Origin: JANOBJ01 sp031411575
GTDB taxonomy: Bacteria; Pseudomonadota; Gammaproteobacteria; Burkholderiales; Burkholderiaceae_C
Direction: 5' to 3'
Assembly (NCBI GenBank): GCA_031411575.1
Contig: JANOBJ010000073.1
Coordinates: 1 to 20,965 of the forward strand
Length of the DNA stretch: 20,965 bases
Under the pieces are notes generated by a model. It was not told the origin of the DNA, searched no databases, and was given only the letters and a program-made list of their open reading frames with translations. Position numbers and translations under genes: made by a program. Every line of letters starts with the position of its first letter. Within the stretch, counting starts at the first letter, position 1. Shown one piece after another: positions 15,739 through 20,965 of this stretch.

Positions 15739-16209
15739 TCAGCCGCGGCGGCCCCAGCCACGGCGCTGCTGCATGAACTCGCGCACCTTGGCTTGCTGGG
15801 TCGCGTTCAGGCTGTCGTAGAAGTCGGCTGCAGCGGCAATCACCTCGGGGCTCTTGGTGGTGAGCGCGGCGGTTTTCTCGGCGACCAGGGCCTGGGCGCG
15901 CGTCTTGTCGAACTTGTCGCCGGCCACCAGTGCCTGCACTTCGGCCCGCGGGTCGGTGGTTTTGCCGACCAGGGCCACGCGCTGCTCCTGCAGCTTGTCG
16001 GCCAGTGTGCCCAGGCGCTTTTTCTGGTCGTCGTTGAGTTCGAGCCGGCTGCCCACGCGCTCGATCATCTTGCCGCGGAACTGGGCTTGGTCTTCGGCGC
16101 TGATGTGGCCACCGGGGCCGTGTTGACGGGTACCGCAGGCGGTCACGCCGCCCAGAATGATGGTGGCGCCAAACAGGCCGTACAGGGTGCGTTTGATCCA
16201 GGTTTTCAT
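15739..16209 (-). CDS. CpxP/Spy-like periplasmic lipoprotein
   Basis: A 156-residue exported protein. The signal peptide MKTWIKRTLYGLFGATIILG is followed by the lipobox VTAC, so Cys25 should be lipidated. The mature part is helical and charged, with ERVGSRLELNDDQKKRLGTL and a C-terminal SLNATQQAKVREFMQQRR, matching the LTxxQ pattern of the Spy/CpxP family (two such segments in the classic members). Spy is a chaperone and CpxP a negative modulator of CpxA. As the first gene before the response regulator and kinase, this protein may sense misfolding or bind the kinase sensor domain. The ATG is supported by AAAGGA nine nt upstream. A lipid anchor is less usual, since E. coli Spy and CpxP are soluble. 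Confidence 0.85.
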   Translation of the reverse strand: MKTWIKRTLYGLFGATIILGGVTACGTRQHGPGGHISAEDQAQFRGKMIERVGSRLELNDDQKKRLGTLADKLQEQRVALVGKTTDPRAEVQALVAGDKFDKTRAQALVAEKTAALTTKSPEVIAAAADFYDSLNATQQAKVREFMQQRRGWGRRG

Positions 16210-16287
16210 GACAGGGTCCTTTGAATGAAGGGGTTGAACATGCCTGTCATGGTGCCGGCGACCGTGTGCGCGGTCATCACAGCGGGG

Positions 16288-16312
16288 TTTCGGTTTGTTT
16301 CGTTTTATTTCG
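16288..16312 (-). promoter_or_regulatory. Candidate response-regulator binding array: three CGAAA repeats at 10-bp spacing
   Basis: On the minus strand CGAAA-N5-CGAAA-N5-CGAAA (plus-strand TTTCG at 16288, 16298 and 16308). The array is flanked by the inverted pair CGGGGT (16283-16288) / ACCCCG (16313-16318). It lies about 80-105 nt before the Spy-like ATG, in the 129-nt gap after the aldo/keto reductase gene. The spacing is that of the CpxR box (GTAAA-N5-GTAAA), so autoregulation of the operon is inferred. No T-run follows the flanking stem, so it is not a good terminator. Confidence 0.5.
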
Positions 16313-16338
16313 ACCCCGAGGCCGCGGCCGGATGCACC

Positions 16339-17343
16339 TCAAAACTCCTCGGTATCCACTTCGCTGCTGCCCTGCGCGTTGTAGCGCGATCCGGTCACGG
16401 TAAGGGGGTTGATCAGGCTGTCGAGGCGGCTGATGATCTCTGGCGCCAGCTTCACATTCACGGCGCCCAGATCGTCCTGCAAGTGCGCGGTGCTGGTGGT
16501 GCCCGGGATGGGGATGATGTGCGGCGCCTGGTGCAGCAACCACGCCAGCGCCATTTGGGCCGGTGTGCAGCCGACTTCGCCCGCCACCTCGTTGTAGCCG
16601 GGCAGCAGCTTCAGGTTGGCGGCATAGTTCTCGGGCGCAAAGCGCGGCATCGCGCGACGAATGTCCTTGGTGTCGAGCGTGCTGACATCGGTGAGCGTGC
16701 CGCACAGGAAGCCGCGCGCTACCGGGCTGAAGGCTACGAAAGTGGTGCCCAGTTCGCGGCAGGCTTCCAGCACCGCGATCTCGGGGTTGCGCGTCCACAG
16801 CGAATACTCGGTCTGCACCGCCGCAATCGGGTGCACTGCATGGGCCTTGCGCAGCGTGGCGGCGGACACTTCCGACAGGCCGATACTGCGGATATGACCC
16901 TTGCGCACCAGATCGCTCAAGGCGCCCACGCTGTCTTCGATGGGAACCTTCTTGTCCCAGCGGTGCAGGTAGTACAGATCAATCACGTCGGTCTGCAGGC
17001 GGCGCAGACTGTCTTCACACGTCCGCTTGACAGTGTCGGGGCGGCCATCAATCACGCGCACCAGTTTGCCGTCGCCCGCTACGTCTACGCCCTGCATGCC
17101 GCACTTGCTGGCCAGGGTGAACTTCTGGCGGTGCGGCTTCATCACCTTGCCGACCAGGGTTTCGTTGGCGCCAAAGCCATAGAGGGCCGCGGTGTCGAAT
17201 AGCGTCACACCGGCGTCCAGCGCCGACAGCAGCACGCGTTCGGCCTGGTCCGCAGGCGGCGGCGTGCCGTAGGCATGGCTCAGGTTCATGCAGCCGAGGC
17301 CGATGGCGGAGACGTTGAATTCGCCGAGTTGTCGTTGTTGCAT
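16339..17343 (-). CDS. Aldo/keto reductase
   Basis: A 334-residue NADPH-dependent TIM-barrel oxidoreductase. The catalytic tetrad is visible: D50 and Y55 in FDTAALYG, K80 in LASKCG and H127 in LYYLHRWD. The N-terminus (LGEFNVSAIGLGCMNLSHAYG) and the cofactor segment VAFSPVARGFLCGTL are typical of the AKR group that includes YakC/Tas-like proteins. The start at 17343 is chosen over 17373 because AGAGGAA precedes it by 8 nt. It follows pmdC on the same strand, but a 186-nt gap with two repeat elements separates them. It may therefore have its own promoter, and a part in protocatechuate breakdown is not established. The physiological substrate is unknown. Confidence 0.92.
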   Translation of the reverse strand: MQQRQLGEFNVSAIGLGCMNLSHAYGTPPPADQAERVLLSALDAGVTLFDTAALYGFGANETLVGKVMKPHRQKFTLASKCGMQGVDVAGDGKLVRVIDGRPDTVKRTCEDSLRRLQTDVIDLYYLHRWDKKVPIEDSVGALSDLVRKGHIRSIGLSEVSAATLRKAHAVHPIAAVQTEYSLWTRNPEIAVLEACRELGTTFVAFSPVARGFLCGTLTDVSTLDTKDIRRAMPRFAPENYAANLKLLPGYNEVAGEVGCTPAQMALAWLLHQAPHIIPIPGTTSTAHLQDDLGAVNVKLAPEIISRLDSLINPLTVTGSRYNAQGSSEVDTEEF

Positions 17344-17374
17344 GGGTTTATTCCTCTGGTTTCTGCGATGCACG

Positions 17375-17430
17375 CAAATTGGGGTCAGAGCACATCGCCG
17401 CTTCGCGACGAGTGATCCGACCCCATTTTG
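17375..17430. repeat. Imperfect palindromic REP-like element
   Basis: Arms 17375-17393 and 17412-17430 match at 16 of 19 positions when folded. Each contains GGGGTC, and an inner TCGC/GCGA stem closes the loop. The GGGGTCAGAGCAC-type arm resembles the palindromic repeats I associate with REP-associated tyrosine transposases. No transposase gene is nearby. Confidence 0.5.
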
Positions 17431-17452
17431 CTTGTTGGCAGGCGGCAGGTTT

Positions 17453-17528
17453 CGCCGCCGGGCCGCCCCAAGGCGAAACGCACCCCCTTTGGGGGGCAGC
17501 GACCCGCGCAGCGGCGGAGCGTGGGGGC
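17453..17528 (-). repeat. GC-rich intergenic repeat after pmdC
   Basis: Nearly identical to the element at 19915-19988. A 37-nt block (17491-17527) is the same base for base in both. It contains a tight C-run/G-run hairpin. It ends two bases from the pmdC stop codon, so in the transcript it is the immediate 3' untranslated region and could stabilise or end the message. Confidence 0.75.
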
Positions 17529-17529
17529 T

Positions 17530-18480
17530 TCAGCCGTTGAGCTGCAGCTCCAGTAGGTTCAGCACCTGGTAGCAGGCCAACACCTGGCCCACGCTGGAGT
17601 TGGGCTCGCGGCCTTCCTGGATCGCGGTAAAGAACTCGCGGTCTTGCAACTCAATGCCGTTCATGGACACGGCAACCTTGCTCACGTCGATCTTTTCTTC
17701 CTTGCCATTGAACAGGTCGTCGTAGCGCGCGATATAGGTGGCCGTGTCGCCGATGTAGCGGAAGAAGGTGCCCAGCGGGCCATCATTGTTGAAGCTGAGG
17801 CTGAGCGTGCAGATGGCCCCGTTGGCCGCCTTGAGCTGGATGCTCATGTCCATCGCAATGCCCAGGTTCGGGTGGATCGGCCCCTGCACCGCGTTGGCCT
17901 GAACAATCGGGCTGCCCGCCTGGTAGGCAAACAGGTCCACGGTGTGCGCAGCATGGTGCCACAGCAGGTGGTCGGTCCAGCTGCGGGCCTGGCCCAGCGC
18001 GTTGGTGTTGGTGCGGCGGAAAAAATAGGTCTGAACATCCATCTGCTGGATGTTGAACTTGCCCGCCTTGATCTGGTTGTGCACGTACTGGTGGCTCGGG
18101 TTGAAGCGGCGGGTGTGGCCACACATCGCCACCAGGCCGGTTTTCTTCTGCAGCGCGACCACCTCTTCGGCGCCCTTCAGGCTGTCGGCCAGCGGGATCT
18201 CCACCTGCACGTGCTTGCCAGCCTTCAGGCAGGCCAGCGTCTGCTCGGCATGCATCTGCGTGGGCGTGCACAGGATGACTGCGTCGAGTTCCTTGAGCGC
18301 CAGGCTGTCGGACAGCTCCGTCGCGACATGCGGAATGCCGTACTTGGCCGCGACTTCCTTCGTTTTGTCGAGCTCGCGGCCAATGACCGAGATGACCTCG
18401 ACACCGGCGATGTTCTTGATGCCGTCCAGGTGCTTGACGCCAAAGGCGCCAGCGCCGGCGAGTGCTACTTTGATTGTCAT
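17530..18480 (-). CDS. pmdC: 4-carboxy-2-hydroxymuconate-6-semialdehyde dehydrogenase
   Basis: A 316-residue Gfo/Idh/MocA-fold enzyme equivalent to LigC. It oxidises the hemiacetal form of the ring-cleavage product of protocatechuate with NADP+, giving 2-pyrone-4,6-dicarboxylate. The Rossmann motif is VALAGAGAFGVKHLDGI (residues 5-21). Family segments are CTPTQMHAEQTLACLKAGKH, VQVEIPLADS, GHTRRFNPSHQYVHNQI, MDVQTYFFRR and SWTDHLLWHHAAHTVDLFAY, which together are specific to LigC/PmdC rather than sugar dehydrogenases. The length is as expected. The ATG has AAGGA nine nt upstream. It is the last pmd gene here, after D, A and B, separated from pmdB by 105 nt that include a repeat. Confidence 0.95.
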   Translation of the reverse strand: MTIKVALAGAGAFGVKHLDGIKNIAGVEVISVIGRELDKTKEVAAKYGIPHVATELSDSLALKELDAVILCTPTQMHAEQTLACLKAGKHVQVEIPLADSLKGAEEVVALQKKTGLVAMCGHTRRFNPSHQYVHNQIKAGKFNIQQMDVQTYFFRRTNTNALGQARSWTDHLLWHHAAHTVDLFAYQAGSPIVQANAVQGPIHPNLGIAMDMSIQLKAANGAICTLSLSFNNDGPLGTFFRYIGDTATYIARYDDLFNGKEEKIDVSKVAVSMNGIELQDREFFTAIQEGREPNSSVGQVLACYQVLNLLELQLNG

Positions 18481-18514
18481 AAAAGTGATCCTTGTGTTAG
18501 TTCGGGGCCACCGC

Positions 18515-18585
18515 GGAACCGGCTTTGCCGGGCCGCCAGTGGCGCCCCCTTGAGGGGGAGGCGACGAAGGCGCTTCGGGGGGGAG
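18515..18585 (-). repeat. GC-rich intergenic repeat after pmdB
   Basis: Related to, but distinct from, the other two pmd-operon elements. It contains GGGCCGCC and the hairpin CCCCCTTGAGGGGG (18545-18558), then a GGCG...GGCGCTTCGGGG segment. It abuts the pmdB stop codon at 18586. It fills most of the pmdB-pmdC gap; only the pmdC ribosome binding site region is free of it. Confidence 0.6.
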
Positions 18586-19440
18586 TTATACGTTCTCCAA
18601 AATCAAATGGCCCACGGCCGTGTTGGATGCGGGCACATGGTAGAAGCGGTGCGCGACTGTCGGGGCTTTGCCGCCAGCGACATCGGCCATGGCGCCGCGT
18701 GCGATCAGCCACATCACCAGCTCGATCCCTTCGCTGCCAGCATCGCGCACGTAGTCGATGTGCGGCTTCTTCGCCAGCGCCACAGGGTCGGCAATCAGCT
18801 GTTCAAGGAAGGCGTTGTCAAATTCCTGGTTGATCAGCCCTGCACGCGGCCCCTGAAGCTGATGGCTCATGCCACCCGTACCCCAGATCTGCACATTGAG
18901 CGGCGCGTCATACGAATCGATCGCCTTGCGGATGGCCTTGCCGAGGTTGAAACAGCGCTGGCCTGATGGCACCGGGTACTGCACCACGTTGACCGCGAAC
19001 GGAATCACCGGGCAGGGCCAGGCTTGTGGTTGGCCGTACATCAGCGACAGCGGCACCGTCAGGCCGTGGTCCACGTCCATCTTGTTGACGATGGTGAGGT
19101 CAAAGTCGTCCTGGATCACCGACTGGGCGATGTGCGAAGCCAGCGCGGGATGCCCGATAACCTTGGGCACCGGGCGCGGTCCCCATCCCTCGTCGGCCGG
19201 CTGGTACTCGGCTGCCGTGCCAATGGCAAACGTGGGGATCATTTCCAGGCTGAAGGCCGTGGCGTGGTCGTTGTAGACGAGGAAGATCACGTCTGGCGGG
19301 TGATCCTTCATCCATTGCTTGGAAAAGTCGTAACCCTTGAACAGCGGCTGCCAGTAGGGTTCGGTGGTCTTGCCCAGGTCCAGCGCGGCGCCGATGGCGG
19401 GGACATGAGAAGTGTAAACAGATGCAGTGATGTGTGCCAT
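18586..19440 (-). CDS. pmdB: Protocatechuate 4,5-dioxygenase, beta (catalytic) subunit
   Basis: A 284-residue extradiol dioxygenase subunit equivalent to LigB. With PmdA it opens protocatechuate between C4 and C5 to 4-carboxy-2-hydroxymuconate-6-semialdehyde, using non-haem Fe(II). The Fe ligands map to H12 (YTSHVPAIG), H59 (LVYNDHATAF) and E240 (GSEGIELVMW). The catalytic base is H193 (GTGGMSHQLQG). These correspond to H12, H61, E242 and H195 of LigB with a two-residue offset. All active-site residues are intact. The gene begins 8 nt after the pmdA stop, with only a weak GAG-type ribosome binding site, so it is probably coupled to pmdA. Confidence 0.97.
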   Translation of the reverse strand: MAHITASVYTSHVPAIGAALDLGKTTEPYWQPLFKGYDFSKQWMKDHPPDVIFLVYNDHATAFSLEMIPTFAIGTAAEYQPADEGWGPRPVPKVIGHPALASHIAQSVIQDDFDLTIVNKMDVDHGLTVPLSLMYGQPQAWPCPVIPFAVNVVQYPVPSGQRCFNLGKAIRKAIDSYDAPLNVQIWGTGGMSHQLQGPRAGLINQEFDNAFLEQLIADPVALAKKPHIDYVRDAGSEGIELVMWLIARGAMADVAGGKAPTVAHRFYHVPASNTAVGHLILENV

Positions 19441-19448
19441 GGTTCAGC

Positions 19449-19889
19449 TCAGTTCGTTTGTCTGCCGGCGGCGCCTTGCGGCTGCCGATGGGCTTGCGCG
19501 TCGCCATCCTCGCCCACCACGCGGTTGCCGTCGGCCGAACGGCCGCCGCCCACCATCATGTTGCGGTATTCGTCTTCGGTCATGCCGGTCATGCTGCCTG
19601 CCATCTGCTGAAAGCTCTTGCCATGCGTGGCGCCCAGCTTGGCCAGAAAATAGATGTTGCCGCCCAGCGAAATCGCGCGGTTCAGGTCCACATCCAGCAC
19701 CGCCTGCTTCTGGTCTTCCGTCATCGGCCATTCATCGAGGTAGGCGCGCTGATCGGCCTTGAAACGCTCGCGGTTCTCGGCCTTCATCAGCGACATGCAG
19801 AACTGGTTGAGCCAGTAGCCCTTGCGGCTCTGCTCCGCGTCAAAAATCGTCGTGCCGGGTACGTCGAGGTAGGGTTTGTCTAACGCCAT
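19449..19889 (-). CDS. pmdA: Protocatechuate 4,5-dioxygenase, alpha subunit
   Basis: A 146-residue helical subunit equivalent to LigA. It caps the active site of the beta subunit; both are needed for activity. Family sequence is clear: PGTTIFDAEQSRKGYWLNQF, MSLMKAENRERFKAD, YLDEWPMTEDQKQAVL and NIYFLAKLGATHGKSF, then MTGMTEDEYRNMMVGGGRS. The C-terminal tail after residue 118 is Gln/Gly/Asp-rich and slightly longer than in the 139-residue LigA. The ATG is preceded by AAAGGA seven nt away. It lies 99 nt after pmdD; that gap holds a GC-rich repeat and the ribosome binding site. Confidence 0.95.
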   Translation of the reverse strand: MALDKPYLDVPGTTIFDAEQSRKGYWLNQFCMSLMKAENRERFKADQRAYLDEWPMTEDQKQAVLDVDLNRAISLGGNIYFLAKLGATHGKSFQQMAGSMTGMTEDEYRNMMVGGGRSADGNRVVGEDGDAQAHRQPQGAAGRQTN

Positions 19890-19914
19890 TTTTGTTCCTT
19901 TACGAAAGTGGAAT

Positions 19915-19988
19915 CGCCGCCGGGCCGCCCCATGGCGATTGGCTCCCCCTCGGGGGGCAGCGACCCGCGCAGCGGCGGAGCGTGGGGG
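19915..19988 (-). repeat. GC-rich intergenic repeat after pmdD
   Basis: Second copy of the element at 17453-17528, sharing an identical 37-nt block (19952-19988). It runs up to the first base of the pmdD stop codon. It contains a C-run/G-run hairpin (around 19944-19957). Confidence 0.75.
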
Positions 19989-20675
19989 TCAACACTCCTC
20001 GGGCCAGTACAGCCGCATCGGGTTGTCCACCAGCAGCTTCTTCTGAAGTTCAGGCGTGGTGGCGATATGTGGAATGAAATCGACCAGCAGGCCATCATCG
20101 GGCATGTGGTCCTTCAAGTTCGGGTGGGGCCAATCGGTACCCCACAGCACGCGATCCGGGAAGGTCTCGACGATGCGTCGGGCAAACGGAATCACGTCGC
20201 GATAGGCGTTCTGCTCGCCGTTCAGGGCCTTGGGGCCTGCGACGCTCAGCCGCTCCGGGCAGCTCACCTTGCTCCATACATTGGGGTGCCCCCGCATGAA
20301 CTTCACGAACAGCTCAAATTCGGGGCCATCGACCGGCTTGTCAACGCTCGGCCGGCCCATGTGATCCACCACCACCGTCGTCGGCAACGCCGTGAAGAAA
20401 TCCCACAGCTCGGGCAGGTCCACCGCTTCAAAGTAGATCACCACATGCCAGCCCAGCGGCTTGATGCGGTTGGCGATCTCGATCAGCTCTTCCTTCGGCG
20501 TGAAGTCCACCAGCCGCTTGACGAAGTTGAAGCGAACGCCGCGCACACCGGCAGCGTGCATGTGCTGCAGTTCCTGGTCGGTCACTGAACGCTTGACCGT
20601 GGCGACACCGCGCGCCTTGCCGTTCGAGTTCACCAGCGCATCGACCATCGCCCGGTTGTCGGCACCGTGGCAGGT
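19989..20675 (-). CDS. pmdD: 2-pyrone-4,6-dicarboxylate lactonase (5'-truncated at a sequence junction)
   Basis: Amidohydrolase-superfamily enzyme equivalent to LigI, which hydrolyses the lactone PDC to 4-oxalomesaconate/4-carboxy-2-hydroxymuconate without needing a metal. 228 residues are visible from TCHGADNRAMVDAL to the stop, of roughly 290-300 in the family. Matching segments are GVRFNFVKRLVDFTPK, WHVVIYFEAVDLPELWDF, VVDHMGRP, WSKVSCPERLS and RVLWGTDWPHPNLKDH (the Asp of GTDWPHP is the general base in LigI). Missing are the first ~60-70 residues with the DAHCH motif. Upstream of TCHG the frame no longer resembles the family, because the sequence switches to an unrelated gene on the other strand. 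The ATG at 20648 is internal, not the start. D-A-B-C order matches the pmd operon of Comamonas. Confidence 0.93.
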   Translation of the reverse strand, partial: TCHGADNRAMVDALVNSNGKARGVATVKRSVTDQELQHMHAAGVRGVRFNFVKRLVDFTPKEELIEIANRIKPLGWHVVIYFEAVDLPELWDFFTALPTTVVVDHMGRPSVDKPVDGPEFELFVKFMRGHPNVWSKVSCPERLSVAGPKALNGEQNAYRDVIPFARRIVETFPDRVLWGTDWPHPNLKDHMPDDGLLVDFIPHIATTPELQKKLLVDNPMRLYWPEEC

Positions 20676-20680
20676 GATGA
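20673..20680. other. Junction between two unrelated sequences (probable chimera)
   Basis: Left of here the minus strand encodes PmdD; right of here the plus strand encodes the middle of a response regulator. Both genes are cut inside conserved domains with no stop, target-site duplication or mobile element between them. An 11-bp inverted match, CCATCGCCCGG (20645-20655) and CCGGGCGATGG (20742-20752), flanks the point. Confidence 0.75.
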
Positions 20681-20965
20681 TCGCCGCCCTGCGCGCGAAT
20701 CGCAGCGACCTGCCCGTTCTGGTCCTTGCCGATCAGGATAGCCGGGCGATGGCGGTCGACGCGATCCGCGCCGGCGCATCCGATTATCTGGTCAAGCCAG
20801 TCGCCCCCGAACGGCTGCTCGAGGCGCTGAGCATCAACGCCGATCGTCGGCGCGCTGCAGGCGAACTCGCCCCGCTGTCGGAGAAACTGGCGGATCCACT
20901 CAGCCTCGAGGATCTGGTCGGCGCCGCGCCCGATTTCCGCGCCGCACTCGCTGTCGCCGCCAAGG
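20674..20965 (+). CDS. Sigma-54-dependent (NtrC-type) response regulator, fragment
   Basis: 97 codons, open at both ends. The left part is the C-terminal half of a receiver domain: ALRANRSDLPVLVLADQD, AVDAIRAGASDYLVKPVAPE (with the conserved Lys of LVKP) and the last helix RLLEALSI. A linker follows, then LEDLVGAAPDFRAALAVAAK, the usual entry to the sigma-54 AAA+ domain just before Walker A. The phosphoacceptor Asp and the start are missing (cut at the junction), and the ATPase and HTH lie beyond the window. The wording resembles sphingomonad (Alphaproteobacteria) regulators of this class, unlike the rest of the window. Family assignment is good; taxonomic assignment is from pattern memory only. 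Confidence 0.75.
   Translation, partial: MMIAALRANRSDLPVLVLADQDSRAMAVDAIRAGASDYLVKPVAPERLLEALSINADRRRAAGELAPLSEKLADPLSLEDLVGAAPDFRAALAVAAK

Noticed and set aside
16339..17343. Aldo/keto reductase as a member of the protocatechuate pathway
   Set aside because: No step of the 4,5-cleavage pathway needs it, and it is separated from pmdC by 186 nt with two repeat elements.
20645..20752. Flanking 11-bp inverted repeat as an insertion-sequence end
   Set aside because: The two arms lie inside the coding sequence of two different genes (both read as R-A-M codons), with no transposase and no target duplication.

Overview
The window reads as Betaproteobacteria, most likely Comamonadaceae. The basis is a betaproteobacterial-type RpoD, a protocatechuate 4,5-cleavage operon in the pmd gene order D-A-B-C, high-GC coding style and intergenic repeats of a type I associate with that family. 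No rRNA, tRNA or CRISPR array was seen. The last ~290 bases do not belong with the rest. The pmdD gene breaks off near 20673-20680 and runs straight into the middle of an NtrC-type regulator whose protein sequence looks sphingomonad. This is most simply a chimeric join.

Layout. 1-1331: 3' part of rpoD, ending at a bidirectional terminator. 1422-4682 (minus): HMG-CoA-lyase-like enzyme, CaiB/BaiF CoA-transferase and Bug-type solute-binding protein, with a divergent LysR regulator at 4797-5747; probably a catabolic unit for a dicarboxylic or hydroxy acid. 5863-7225 (minus): a winged-HTH/nucleotidyltransferase pair resembling AbiEi/AbiEii toxin-antitoxin modules, with a 16-bp inverted-repeat operator at its promoter. 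7286-7943: a long stretch without a convincing gene. 7944-10752 (minus): a MazG-like pyrophosphohydrolase followed by an 809-residue protein joining a PD-(D/E)XK nuclease-like region, a DUF2075 superfamily-1 helicase and a LexA/S24 peptidase-like domain. The two modules together look like a small defence island, and the helicase gene is visibly poorer in G+C than its neighbours.

10943-13606: SugE-like SMR exporter with a probable one-base frameshift at its 3' end, an NTF2-like protein and a fatty-acyl-CoA-synthetase-like enzyme. 13620-16209 (minus): a CpxP/Spy-like lipoprotein, OmpR-type response regulator and histidine kinase operon (Cpx-like envelope-stress unit), preceded by three CGAAA direct repeats at exact 10-bp spacing. 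16339-17343 (minus): aldo/keto reductase. 17530-20675 (minus): pmdC, pmdB, pmdA and truncated pmdD. PmdAB opens the protocatechuate ring, PmdC oxidises the semialdehyde to 2-pyrone-4,6-dicarboxylate and PmdD hydrolyses that lactone; the later genes of the pathway lie outside the window.

Two families of short repeats occur. Five copies of a ~50-bp element with the fixed skeleton GT(C/T)C-N20-GCTAT lie in intergenic DNA between 1351 and 10921, all in one orientation. GC-rich REP-like elements sit directly after the stop codons of pmdD, pmdB and pmdC.
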